DNA from: a virus
Virus record (IMG/VR): IMGVR_UViG_3300028581_000175
Coordinates: 1 to 29,369 of that record
Length of the DNA: 29,369 bases
Direction: 5' to 3' (one strand)
Program-made: the position numbers and the translations under genes
The notes under the pieces: generated by a model
Told to the model about the DNA's origin: nothing
Seen by the model: the letters and a program-made list of their open reading frames with translations, nothing else
The model's database searches: none
Shown here: piece after piece, positions 10,300-18,332 of the stretch
Layout: every line of letters starts with the position of its first letter
Position numbering within the stretch: position 1 is the stretch's first letter

Positions 10300-10832
10300 T
10301 GCACGCGCTCTGGAAAGATTACTTCGAGCTGCTCATGGAATTTGAGGGCACGGTTTTTGAAAACGATCCGGCAGATCCGGGCGGGGCCACAAAGTTCGGG
10401 ATCGACCAGCGGTCGCATCCAGGTGTGGACATCAAGTCGCTCACGAAGGCCGGTGCCGAGCGGATCTACCTTGCGGAGTTCGGTAAATCTGCCGCCGCCC
10501 ACTTCCCGGCTCCGGTCTCCTTTGTCTATTTCGATCTCGCGGTGAACGCCGGGGAATCCCAGGCCGCGAAGTGCCTGCAGAGGGCGCTCGGCCTCAAGCA
10601 GGTGGATGGGGTTGTCGGCAGCAAGACTCTGGCAAACGCCAACGCCATGATCACGCGAGGAGAGGCCGGGAAGCTCCTGCTGAAACTCTCCGCTCAAAGG
10701 GAACTCTTTTACATGAACCTTGCTCACACGAAACCAAGGATGAGCCGGTTCCTCAAGGGCTGGCTGCGCCGCGCGAAAGCAATTCACCTATGGGCCGTTG
10801 CCCGGCTCAACGAGGGAGGGATGGAACAATGA
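10299..10832 (+). CDS. Endolysin, glycoside hydrolase 108-type lysozyme
   Basis: A 177-aa protein. The N-terminal signature FEGTVFENDPADPGGATKFG (residues 15-34) matches GH108 phage lysozymes, in which the Glu of the E-G pair (Glu 16) is the catalytic acid and DPGG.T..GI surrounds the active site. VYFDLAVNAG and the region LGLKQVDGVVGSKTL match the following helices and the family's C-terminal peptidoglycan-binding part. It would cleave peptidoglycan at lysis. No signal peptide is seen, so release depends on the holin. The start at 10299 (TAATG overlap, GGGAGGG upstream) is preferred over an ATG six codons earlier. Confidence 0.85.
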   Translation: MHALWKDYFELLMEFEGTVFENDPADPGGATKFGIDQRSHPGVDIKSLTKAGAERIYLAEFGKSAAAHFPAPVSFVYFDLAVNAGESQAAKCLQRALGLKQVDGVVGSKTLANANAMITRGEAGKLLLKLSAQRELFYMNLAHTKPRMSRFLKGWLRRAKAIHLWAVARLNEGGMEQ

Positions 10833-11245
10833 ACCAGGGCGAGTTTTTAACTTTGGCCATTGGGGTCGTGGTGCTTTTGGGAAACGCAGTGACGGCCTGG
10901 GCGGTGCTCACGGGCAAGAGTGGCATGCGGACGATCCAACAGCCGCTGCGGGTGCAGCATGAAAAAGACGTGCTAACGAAGGCCGAGCATGTCGAGCACT
11001 GCGGCTACATGGAGCGCCGCGTGGTCGCGCTGGAAGCACGCACAGAGCGTATCGAACGCACGATGCAAAGCGACAAAACGGAGATCATCGACGCCGGAGA
11101 AGAGCGGGCGATCAACATCCACAATCGAATCAACGATATCGACAAGAAGGTCTCCGCGCTCGACGAGCGGACCGGGACCACAAACAGCACGCTCGCGGTC
11201 CAGAGCGCAAAGATCGACCGCATTTTGGAAAGGCTCAAAGCATGA
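10829..11245 (+). CDS. Membrane-anchored coiled-coil protein (Mu gp25/DUF2730-like)
   Basis: A 138-aa product: an N-terminal membrane helix (FLTLAIGVVVLLGNAVTAWA, residues 5-24) followed by a long charged coiled coil (MERRVVALEARTERIERTMQ, then INDIDKKVSALDERTGTTNS). This matches Mu gp25/DUF2730 in architecture and place, between lysis genes and a gp26-like gene. The function of gp25 is not known; an inner-membrane spanin subunit is an alternative because Rz-type proteins share the helix plus coiled-coil layout. ATGA coupling on both sides. Confidence 0.6.
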   Translation: MNQGEFLTLAIGVVVLLGNAVTAWAVLTGKSGMRTIQQPLRVQHEKDVLTKAEHVEHCGYMERRVVALEARTERIERTMQSDKTEIIDAGEERAINIHNRINDIDKKVSALDERTGTTNSTLAVQSAKIDRILERLKA

Positions 11246-11511
11246 ACCCGAAGCAACGCGAAAACCTCCGACTGCTCATCCTCTCCACCATCAACATGGC
11301 GCGCGGTTACGGCGTGCCGATGGATGGCATCCGCATGGGCCTACCTCCGCAACTGCGTCAGCTCGACGCCGACGATCTGCGGGCCGAGGTGCAATACCTG
11401 ATCGACAAAGGATTCGTCGCCCTGGAGGGCAAGGTTATCTCCCCGGAAAATCGGGAATGGAAGATCACGGCCGAGGGCCGGGACTTCCTCGCCACGGAGG
11501 GCCTCGCGTGA
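11242..11511 (+). CDS. Winged-helix protein, Mu gp26-like
   Basis: An 89-aa product. RLLILSTINMARGYGVPMDG, LDADDLRAEVQYLIDKGFVA and the ending REWKITAEGRDFLA match the winged-helix family found just before the small terminase in Mu-like phages (Mu gp26 / VpaChn25_0724 family): helix, HTH, a strand-turn-strand wing, then T..G...A. The role in packaging or late gene control is not established. It is coupled to the gene before, and its TGA is directly followed by the next ATG. Confidence 0.65.
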   Translation: MNPKQRENLRLLILSTINMARGYGVPMDGIRMGLPPQLRQLDADDLRAEVQYLIDKGFVALEGKVISPENREWKITAEGRDFLATEGLA

Positions 11512-12066
11512 ATGAAACCCAGATCCGACTCCAAGCTGAAGATTCTGCCCGAGGAGCGGCAGGAGCAAATCATTGCCTGGGCGCGCACGCAGAAAACGGA
11601 GGAGCATCCCGGTGGGCTGGCCTACGCTCGCGAGCAGCTCGCGGCGGATGGGCTCAAGGTCTCCATGTCCACGCTCTCCGAGTTTGTCTCCTGGTATGGG
11701 CTGCAGCAGCGGTTTTCCAAAGCCGCATCGCGAGCGAACCAGGTCGCGGAACTCCTGCAGCAGCGGAATCCCGACATGGAGCCGGAGCACGTCCGGAAGT
11801 TGGCACAATCGATCTTCACCCTGGAAGCCTTGGACTCGGGGGATGCGGACACGTTTGTGAGCCTGGAGCATCTGAAGCTCGCCCAGGACTCAGCGCGAAC
11901 GAAGGCGGATCTGGAAAACCGGAAGCTCGCATTGGCGACCAGGCGGGTTGTCCTGCTGGAAGACAACGCGGCGAAAGCCAAGGCGGCACTGGAAGGGTTG
12001 AAGACCAAGGGCGGGCTGACGGCCGAGACGCTCAAAACAATCGAGGAGGCTGCCAAGCTTCTATGA
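11512..12066 (+). CDS. Small terminase subunit, DUF3486 (Mu gp27-like)
   Basis: A 184-aa protein. The N-terminal HTH region (LPEERQEQIIAWARTQKTEE, GLKVSMSTLSEFVSWYGLQQ) and the long helical C-terminal part (KLALATRRVVLLEDNAAKAK) match DUF3486, the small terminase subunit of Mu-like phages. It would recognise the phage end for packaging and recruit the large subunit. Typical length for the family. The TGA overlaps the large terminase ATG. Confidence 0.85.
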   Translation: MKPRSDSKLKILPEERQEQIIAWARTQKTEEHPGGLAYAREQLAADGLKVSMSTLSEFVSWYGLQQRFSKAASRANQVAELLQQRNPDMEPEHVRKLAQSIFTLEALDSGDADTFVSLEHLKLAQDSARTKADLENRKLALATRRVVLLEDNAAKAKAALEGLKTKGGLTAETLKTIEEAAKLL

Positions 12067-13475
12067 TCTCGCCTGCATCCCATGTAACCACGAAGCGGCC
12101 GGACTATGTGCCGGAAACCTTCGGCGGGCTCTGCAAGATTTTCCCGACGCGTGACACGCTCCTGCTCAAATACCAGAGCGACTATGTTCTCGACCCGGCA
12201 CAACTCACGCTCATGGAGAAAGCCCGGCAGATCGGGATCTCCTGGGCGAGCGCCTACAAGGACGTGCGGACACAAAGCCAGGTCGATGCCCGGTTGGATT
12301 CGTGGGTGTCCTCCCGTGACGATATCCAGGCACGGCTATTTCTGGAGGACTGCAAGAGCTTTGCAGGGCTGCTGAATCTCGCTGCGAAGGATCTTGGCGA
12401 GAAGGTGATTGATGACGACGGGCACAGTGCCTACGTGCTGCAATTCGCCAATGGCCTGCGGACGCACAGCATGTCCAGTAATCCCGATGCCCAGGCGGGC
12501 AAGCGCGGGCCGCGTCGCCTGGATGAGTTTGCCCTGCACCCCGATCCCCGCAAACTTTACTCCATCGCATACCCCGGCATCACGTGGGGCGGATCGATGG
12601 ATATCATCTCGACCCATCGCGGATCGGCAAATTTCTTCAACAAGCTCGTCACTGAGATCAAGGACAAGGGAAACCCGAAGAAGATTTCTCTGCATACGGT
12701 CACGCTTCAAACCGCGCTGGATCACGGGTTCCTCTACAAGCTGCAGAGCAAGCTGCCCACCGGAGATCCTCGCCAGCAAATGGACGAGGGCGACTATTTC
12801 AACTTCGTCAAGGCCGGATGCCCTGATGAGGAATCTTTCGCGCAGGAATACATGTGCGTTCCTAGCGATGATGCTTCGGCGTTTCTTTCCTATGAGCTGA
12901 TCGACGGGTGCAAATATCCGACCGGCGAACAATGGGAGACGGATCTGCTCGACAGCAAAAACCCGCTCTATGTCGGCGTGGACGTGGGCCGCGATCATGA
13001 CCTGACGGTGATCTGGGTGTTTGAGAAGATCAGCGGGATCAATCTCACGCGCCGGGTTATCGTTTTGAAGGCGCAGACGTTCGACACGCAGGAGGCTGCG
13101 CTGTATTCTGTGCTGGCACTCCCGCAGGTGCGGCGCTGCTGCATCGACCAGACGGGGATCGGGCGACAGTTCGCTGAGCGCGCACAGAAGAGGTTCGGCA
13201 CCTACAAAGTCGAGGGGCTGCATTTCACAGGCCCGGTAAAGGAAGAGCTGGCGTATCCGGTGCGAGCGGCCTTCGAGGATCGGTCAATCCGCATCCCTGA
13301 CAACCAGACGATATTTTCCGACCTGCGCGGAATTCGCAAGGAAACCACCGCGAGCGGGAACATCCGCTTCGCCGGTGAGCGCGGGAAGAATGGCCACTGC
13401 GATAGGTTTTGGGCGCTGGCGCTGGCGCTGCATGCGGGGAAGACGGTCACAAACTTTGAGGCGGTGCTCGTATGA
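12063..13475 (+). CDS. Large terminase, Mu gp28-like
   Basis: A 470-aa ATPase-nuclease that would power DNA packaging and cut the DNA. The deviant Walker A of this family is EKARQIGISW (residues 52-61), Walker B is RRLDEFALH (151-159). The C-terminal RNase H-like nuclease has YVGVDVGRDHDLTVIWV (Asp 307), CIDQTGIG (Asp 362) and HCDRFWALALA (Asp 447). The ARQIG form instead of GKT is characteristic of Mu gp28 relatives. A frame open far upstream (from 10989) is only an antisense-like extension over other genes; the ATG at 12063 is set by ATGA overlap. Confidence 0.93.
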   Translation: MISPASHVTTKRPDYVPETFGGLCKIFPTRDTLLLKYQSDYVLDPAQLTLMEKARQIGISWASAYKDVRTQSQVDARLDSWVSSRDDIQARLFLEDCKSFAGLLNLAAKDLGEKVIDDDGHSAYVLQFANGLRTHSMSSNPDAQAGKRGPRRLDEFALHPDPRKLYSIAYPGITWGGSMDIISTHRGSANFFNKLVTEIKDKGNPKKISLHTVTLQTALDHGFLYKLQSKLPTGDPRQQMDEGDYFNFVKAGCPDEESFAQEYMCVPSDDASAFLSYELIDGCKYPTGEQWETDLLDSKNPLYVGVDVGRDHDLTVIWVFEKISGINLTRRVIVLKAQTFDTQEAALYSVLALPQVRRCCIDQTGIGRQFAERAQKRFGTYKVEGLHFTGPVKEELAYPVRAAFEDRSIRIPDNQTIFSDLRGIRKETTASGNIRFAGERGKNGHCDRFWALALALHAGKTVTNFEAVLV

Positions 13476-15535
13476 ACTGGCTTGCCCGCACTCTCGCTGC
13501 TGTCCGCAAATCGTTTGCAACGGATTTTGCCCGTGGCCTGGATATTGACGGCACGGTGCAGGCGGGGCTGCGGAATCCGTATGCACAGAGCGTGTGGGTG
13601 GCGGCGGCCATCGGCCTGGTGGCGCAGCCGCTGAAGGCGGTGTCGCTGAAGTTTTACCTGGAGGAGGAGGAATACGAGGACGTGGCGCTGTGCGATTGGT
13701 GGAGGCATCCGGCGCGGGGGATGAGCTATGAGGAGTTCCTGGACGCGACGGCTGGCTGGCTGAAGCTGGCTGGGGAGTTCTTCTGGATCTTTGACGACAC
13801 ATTCCTTGCGCGGGGCAACGGTCCGCGCGGGCAGTTCGTGGTCGCCTCGCCCGACCGCATGCGGCATGTGGTGACGGGCGGGCTGCTGCAGGGCTGGGTC
13901 TATACGGATGACGCGGGCCGCCAGATTCCGCTCCTGCAAGAGCAGGTGATCCACGCGAAGCGCTGGAATCCCGCGAATCCCTATCGCGGGCTGGGTGAGA
14001 TCGAGGCGGCGCGGCTGGCGGCGGAGACGGATCTGCTGGCGGGACGCTACGCTCGCGACACCTACGCCAACCAGGGCGATGGCGGCGACTACATCTCGGC
14101 GAAGAACGGCACGCTCACCGATGAGCAGCGCGACCAGGTCACGGCGGCGCTGCGGGCGAAACGCCAGGCGAAGCTGCGGGGGGACTTCCGGCCGCTCTTC
14201 TTCTCCTCGGACATCGAGGTGAAGTCGCCGACGATCACGCCGCCGGATCTGGCGTTTGTTGCAAATCGCCTGCAATCCCGGCACGAGGTCTTCATCGCCT
14301 TCGGGGTTCCGCCCGGCATGGCGGACGTGCAGGCGAGCTACAGCATCGGGAGCGCGAGCGATTATTTCCGGCTGATCCACGGGGCGAGCATGCCGGCGGG
14401 CAATACGATTGCGGGGGCGATGGATGTGCTGATCGCGCGGCAGACCGGGAAGGCGGTGCGGGCGTATTTCGATTTTGACGAACATCCCACGATGCAGCAG
14501 GTGCGCGGCGAGCGGATCGATGCGGCAGCGAAGCTCTGGGCGATGGGAATGCCGATGAAGGAAATCAACGGCTACCTGGACATGGGGATCAACGACTATG
14601 AGGGCTGGGAGGTCGGCTACCTGCCGTTCTCGGTGCAGCCGGTCGGCGAGCCGCTGGCAGAGCAGGAGACGGAGACCGGGGCTCAGGCGGAGCCGCTGGA
14701 TGATGCGGTCGCGCAGATGCAGGCCGCATTCAAGGGCCGTGCGCTCAAGCCGGATTGCAAATGTGGGAGCTTTGAGGACATGAGCGCGGCGGCCACGCGT
14801 GCGCCGGGGTCGAAGTGGGCGGCGCATTGGAGGGCGAGGCAGGGAGCGATCAAGATGTGGAAGGCGAAGTTCGACAGGCATCTCATGGCGGCTCGCGCGG
14901 AGGTGCTCGACCGGGTGACGAAGGGCGCGAAGGCGGTGGCGGCGGATTTCATTTTCGATCTGGAGGAGTGGGAGCAGGGCCTGCAAATGGCGATGCGCAA
15001 GGCCGGGCAGGAGACGCTGGACAAGGCTGGCAGCCAGTGCTTCGCGGAGATCGGCAAGGATGATCCCTGGACGATGCCGCCTGCAAAAGCGTTGTCGTAT
15101 CTGAAGGGCCGCGAGAACTTCTTCACGAACATTGCCGACGAGATTCATACCCAGATCCTCGGGAGCCTGGAGGAGGGGTTTGTCAATGGGGACACGACCG
15201 ACGAGCTGGCTGCGAGGATACGGGCCGAGTTCGCGGGGATCAGCAAGCAGCGCAGCCTGCGGATCGCGATGACGGAGACGAGCGCCGCCTACGGGGCCGC
15301 CCGCCAGGAAGCCCTGGAGCAGTCGGGGATCGAGTATAAGGAATGGCTGACGAGCGGGAATGAGAACGTGCGGCCGAGCCACCGTGCGGCGCAGGGGCAG
15401 ATCGTCCCGGTGAACGAACCCTTTATCATCGGCGGAGCGAGCATCCTGCATCCCGGAGACGGGAGCCTCGGGGCTCCTCCGGCGGAAATCATCAACTGCC
15501 ATTGCGTCGCGCTGGCCACGGAGGAAAAACCATGA
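13472..15535 (+). CDS. HK97-type portal fused to Mu F-like head morphogenesis domain
   Basis: A 687-aa protein. Residues about 20-390 are a portal of the HK97/lambda type: NPYAQSVWVAAAIGLVAQPL at the start, LVHAKR-like VIHAKRWNPANPYRGLGEIE in the middle, then FGVPPGMADVQASYSIGSAS. Residues about 440-687 match the Mu F-like minor head protein: a helical region, then RIAMTETSAAYGAARQEALE, and the terminal signature YKEWLTSGNENVRPSHRAAQ and NCHCVAL. In Mu these are separate genes (gp29, gp30/F). The joining region is acidic and contains a CKC pair. The protein forms the DNA entry ring and nucleates head assembly. ATGA coupled on both sides. Confidence 0.9.
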   Translation: MNWLARTLAAVRKSFATDFARGLDIDGTVQAGLRNPYAQSVWVAAAIGLVAQPLKAVSLKFYLEEEEYEDVALCDWWRHPARGMSYEEFLDATAGWLKLAGEFFWIFDDTFLARGNGPRGQFVVASPDRMRHVVTGGLLQGWVYTDDAGRQIPLLQEQVIHAKRWNPANPYRGLGEIEAARLAAETDLLAGRYARDTYANQGDGGDYISAKNGTLTDEQRDQVTAALRAKRQAKLRGDFRPLFFSSDIEVKSPTITPPDLAFVANRLQSRHEVFIAFGVPPGMADVQASYSIGSASDYFRLIHGASMPAGNTIAGAMDVLIARQTGKAVRAYFDFDEHPTMQQVRGERIDAAAKLWAMGMPMKEINGYLDMGINDYEGWEVGYLPFSVQPVGEPLAEQETETGAQAEPLDDAVAQMQAAFKGRALKPDCKCGSFEDMSAAATRAPGSKWAAHWRARQGAIKMWKAKFDRHLMAARAEVLDRVTKGAKAVAADFIFDLEEWEQGLQMAMRKAGQETLDKAGSQCFAEIGKDDPWTMPPAKALSYLKGRENFFTNIADEIHTQILGSLEEGFVNGDTTDELAARIRAEFAGISKQRSLRIAMTETSAAYGAARQEALEQSGIEYKEWLTSGNENVRPSHRAAQGQIVPVNEPFIIGGASILHPGDGSLGAPPAEIINCHCVALATEEKP

Positions 15536-15666
15536 ACGCGCAAAAACGCCAAAATTCGGGGCCGAAGGCTCCGTATGGGGTGAATTCCCCACTTGAAAAA
15601 GAAAACGCCGCCACCGGGCGGTGCAACGGCTTTGCAATGGCAATGCCAACCGGCTCGAACCTATGA
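15532..15666 (+). CDS. 44-aa protein between portal and protease
   Basis: The frame starts with an ATG overlapping the portal TGA and ends with a TGA overlapping the protease ATG. It reads MNAQKRQNSGPKAPYGVNSP, then LEKENAATGRCNGFAMAMPT and GSNL. It is hydrophilic at first with a small Met/Ala-rich end and no known domain. Exact coupling at both ends in a strict operon is the evidence. It could be a minor head component or only a translational link. Confidence 0.5.
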   Translation: MNAQKRQNSGPKAPYGVNSPLEKENAATGRCNGFAMAMPTGSNL

Positions 15667-16352
15667 ATCAACTCAAACGCACCATTTTCCCGGAGATCCG
15701 GGTTCTCGACGCCGCCGGGGGGCTCGTGGAATACGTCGCCAGCGACGAAACCCTCGACCACTACCGGGAGATCATCCGGGCGGATGGCTGGCGGTTCAAC
15801 CACTTTGCGAAAAACGCGCCGTTTGTGGACAGCCACGACTACTCGACGATTGAGAAGCTGCTGGGCTCGGTGGTGGACTTCCGGGTGGAGGGCCGCAAGC
15901 TGATCGAGGTGGTGAAGTGGGAGCCGGAGGCGAACCCGATTGCGAAGATCGGATTTGCGATGACGCAGGCCGGGCACCTGAAGGCGGTGTCGGTCGGGTT
16001 CCTGCCCACGAAATATGCCGACCGCTACAAAAATGGCGGGGCGGATCTGGCCGCGCAGATCGCGGAACTGGGCCTGGACGCGGAGACAGCCAAGCGCGTG
16101 TCGTGCGTATATCTTGAGCAAGAGCAGATCGAGCTGAGCGCCTGCATCATCGGCGCGAACCCTGCCGCGCTCGCTCGGGCCTACAAGGACGGGGTGATCG
16201 CCGACGGCGACATCGACCTCCTGGCAGAGAGCATTTCCGCAGACACCCAAAAAACCGCCCGTGCCGCAGAGGAAGACGCTGCCGCGACACGGAAGAGGGA
16301 ACAGCGTCGGGCATGGCTCGGGAAACTCGAAAATCAAATTACAAATCTATGA
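15663..16352 (+). CDS. HK97-type prohead protease
   Basis: A 229-aa protein. Features of the prohead protease (U35/S78) family: a strand pair near EYVASDETLDHYREIIRADG, the catalytic-His region VDSHDYSTIEKLLGSVVDFR, LKAVSVGFLP with the catalytic Ser (residues about 105-114) and the downstream EQIELSACIIGANP strand. It would cleave the capsid scaffold or delta region and itself during maturation. The C-terminal residues NQITNL come from an AT-rich mini-repeat. Start by ATGA coupling. Confidence 0.88.
   Translation: MNQLKRTIFPEIRVLDAAGGLVEYVASDETLDHYREIIRADGWRFNHFAKNAPFVDSHDYSTIEKLLGSVVDFRVEGRKLIEVVKWEPEANPIAKIGFAMTQAGHLKAVSVGFLPTKYADRYKNGGADLAAQIAELGLDAETAKRVSCVYLEQEQIELSACIIGANPAALARAYKDGVIADGDIDLLAESISADTQKTARAAEEDAAATRKREQRRAWLGKLENQITNL
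16322..16350. repeat. Mini-repeat family D-like stretch (AAATTACAAAT) at the protease gene end
   Basis: CGAAAATCAAATTACAAATC immediately precedes the capsid ATG and encodes the last residues of the protease. It is markedly AT-richer than its surroundings and resembles common intergenic AAATTACAAATT-type repeats. Only a partial unit is present, so the call is tentative. Confidence 0.4.
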
Positions 16353-17641
16353 AACGCATCAGCACCAAATTGGGCTGCCTGTTTCTTGCCCCGGACAACG
16401 GCGGCGGAACCGGCGGCGGAACCCTGAACGAAAACGAATTCCAGGCGAAAGTGCTCGGAAGCGTCGAGGCCATCGCGCAGAAGTCGAAAGACCTCGAAGC
16501 GAAGATCGCGGCGATTGAGAAAAACGGCGGAGACATCGCCTCGCTGAAGGGCGAGATCGACAAGCTCGCCGCCGACACGCAGGCGCTGCGCAAGGCGAAC
16601 CTTGCCGCCACGACCCGCACGGCTCCCCGCAAGGGTGAAGTCACCGAAGATTGCGCCCGCCACCTCGGCGGCCTCGCACTCGTCGCTGGCCTCAAGGGAG
16701 GGCAACTCGCCGGAGACCGCATCGACGGCATGGTCAAGGACATCCTCGGGGTCGAGGCCAAGACCGCGCTGAGCAGCTCGGACATCCCGCTGCCCGTGCA
16801 ATACAACGCGCAGGTGGTCGAGCTGGTCTCGGCCTACGGCGCGGCCCGTCGCTTCGGCACGGTGTTCCCGCTCGGCGCGGGCACAGTGAAGCTGCCCAAG
16901 CTCACGACCGACCCGGCCTTCGGCCTGATCGCCGCGAGCGGCACCGTCACCGAGAAGAGCCCGCAGGTCGGCTGGGTCACATTCACGCCCGAGAAGTTCG
17001 GCGGTCTCGTCCGCCTGCCCTCCGAACTGGATGAGGACTCGATCATCGCCATCGGGCAGTTCGTCGCCCGCTACAGCGCGCGCCAGCTCGCGCTGGTGGA
17101 AGACAGCAACTTCTTCATCGGCACCGGTGCCGGAAGCGGCGCGAACGGCAGCGTGAAGGGGCTCTGCGTCTCGACCATCGACAACAGCAAGGTTGTCCAG
17201 ATGGCCTCGACGAAGACGAAGTATTCCGACGCCACCCTGGCAAACCTGCGCTCGATCCGGGCCACGGTCGATGCCCCGGTGATCGGCATGGGCGCATACT
17301 ACATGCACCCGAGCTTCGAGCAGCACCTCAGCGGCCTCAACACCGCCGGTGACAAGCCCTACCAGGCGAACGGTTCCCGTGGAGCGACGCTCGACGGCTA
17401 CGCGATCAACTGGGTGGACATCATGCCCGCCTACTCGACGAGCGCGAACGTCTCGAAGGTGTTCGCCCTCTTCGGCGACCTGTCCTACCAATACCTCGCC
17501 ACCCGTGGCGGCGTGCGGATGGACACGAGCAAGGAAGCCGGGTTCACCACCGACGAGATCTGCATCCGCGCTCTGGAGCGCTTCACCATCGGCCTCATGG
17601 CCAACGGTGCGGTGTCCGGCCTGGAGACAGCGGCCTCCTAA
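16349..17641 (+). CDS. Major capsid protein, HK97 fold
   Basis: A 430-aa protein. Residues about 25-90 form a charged coiled-coil delta/scaffold region (KSKDLEAKIAAIEKNGGDIA). The capsid domain follows with typical HK97-family blocks: SSSDIPLPVQYNAQVVELVS, FGTVFPLGAGTVKLPKLTTD, GLVRLPSELDEDSIIAIGQF, and the Gly-rich FFIGTGAGSGANGSVKGL. The end, DEICIRALERFTIGLMANGA, is also typical. The delta region is probably removed by the protease encoded just upstream. Its start overlaps the protease stop as ATGA. A strong RNA hairpin follows its stop. Confidence 0.93.
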   Translation: MKRISTKLGCLFLAPDNGGGTGGGTLNENEFQAKVLGSVEAIAQKSKDLEAKIAAIEKNGGDIASLKGEIDKLAADTQALRKANLAATTRTAPRKGEVTEDCARHLGGLALVAGLKGGQLAGDRIDGMVKDILGVEAKTALSSSDIPLPVQYNAQVVELVSAYGAARRFGTVFPLGAGTVKLPKLTTDPAFGLIAASGTVTEKSPQVGWVTFTPEKFGGLVRLPSELDEDSIIAIGQFVARYSARQLALVEDSNFFIGTGAGSGANGSVKGLCVSTIDNSKVVQMASTKTKYSDATLANLRSIRATVDAPVIGMGAYYMHPSFEQHLSGLNTAGDKPYQANGSRGATLDGYAINWVDIMPAYSTSANVSKVFALFGDLSYQYLATRGGVRMDTSKEAGFTTDEICIRALERFTIGLMANGAVSGLETAAS

Positions 17642-17657
17642 CCTCAACTGCGAAATC

Positions 17658-17700
17658 CTCGCACTCTGCATCGGGCCTGCAAGCCCGGTGCAGCAGCGAG
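17658..17700 (+). promoter_or_regulatory. Strong RNA hairpin after the capsid gene, touching the next RBS
   Basis: An inner 10-bp stem TGCATCGGGC/GCCCGGTGCA (one T-G wobble) with a 6-nt loop is capped below by an outer CTCGC/GCGAG stem across a small internal bulge. There is no T-run, so it is not a standard terminator. The outer right arm is part of GCGAGGAAA, the only ribosome-binding-like site before the ATG at 17712. Confidence 0.7.
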
Positions 17701-17711
17701 GAAACCACAAA

Positions 17712-18332
17712 ATGAACGCAGGATTCTCAAATCTCAAAAACTTAAAGCGCGAGCTGTTGCTGGCCGCCGATTTATCGAAGACCGATAACGACGCCTCCGT
17801 GCTGTCGCTCGGGCTGGGCGTTGCCTCGCTCTTCGAGGGCGCGGCCGGTCGCCGGTTCGCGCGGCAGGAGGAGGTCGATACATTTTCCGCCGAGCGGGCA
17901 TTCTGGATCGTGCGGCGGTATCCCATCGAGACGGTGACAGCGGTCGAGGTGCGCGGGGATTACGCAGGGGGCTTCCTGGCCGTGCCGGGGATGCCCGCGA
18001 ATGTCAACGAGCTTTCGGGGAAGGTGGATTTCCTCGGGTGCCTCGGGGCTTATGGCGAAATGGCGCGCGTAGTATATACGGGGGGCTACTGGTGGGACAC
18101 AGGCGAGACGACGCCCGAGACGATGCCCACGGGCGCGACTCCGCTGCCGGAGGATCTGCGCGCGGCCTGGGTGATGCAGTGCCGGTGGTTCTGGGAACGC
18201 CGCTCGATCACTGACCGCGCGAAGGCGGGGTTTACAGAGGACACGGCGGCGCTCGGATTTGCGGGCACCGATGCGGATCTGCTCATGCCTGTGCGCCAGG
18301 TGATCGCCAACTACCGGAGGATCGCGCAATGA
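17712..18332 (+). CDS. Head-tail connector protein (gp6-like)
   Basis: A 206-aa protein directly after the capsid gene, the usual place of the adaptor that docks below the portal. It is helical at both ends (SLGLGVASLFEGAAGRRFAR, EDLRAAWVMQCRWFWERRSI), with a middle region (YPIETVTAVEVRGD, VVYTGGYWWD) of the kind I associate with the HK97 gp6 / SPP1 gp15 family: the fold places a two-strand hairpin between helices. The start at 17712 has a GAGG site 9 nt upstream that is partly in the hairpin stem. Confidence 0.75.
   Translation: MNAGFSNLKNLKRELLLAADLSKTDNDASVLSLGLGVASLFEGAAGRRFARQEEVDTFSAERAFWIVRRYPIETVTAVEVRGDYAGGFLAVPGMPANVNELSGKVDFLGCLGAYGEMARVVYTGGYWWDTGETTPETMPTGATPLPEDLRAAWVMQCRWFWERRSITDRAKAGFTEDTAALGFAGTDADLLMPVRQVIANYRRIAQ

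Noticed and set aside
10989-12062. Long N-terminal extension of the large terminase frame
   Set aside because: It overlaps three supported genes in another frame and is Arg/Gly-rich noise; the ATG at 12063 with ATGA overlap and normal family length is better.
13202-15649. Leftward 815-codon open frame opposite the portal gene, and a 530-codon one opposite the capsid gene (16334-17926)
   Set aside because: Rich in Arg, Pro, His and Leu runs with no domain; both are antisense shadows of well-supported genes, as expected in GC-rich DNA.
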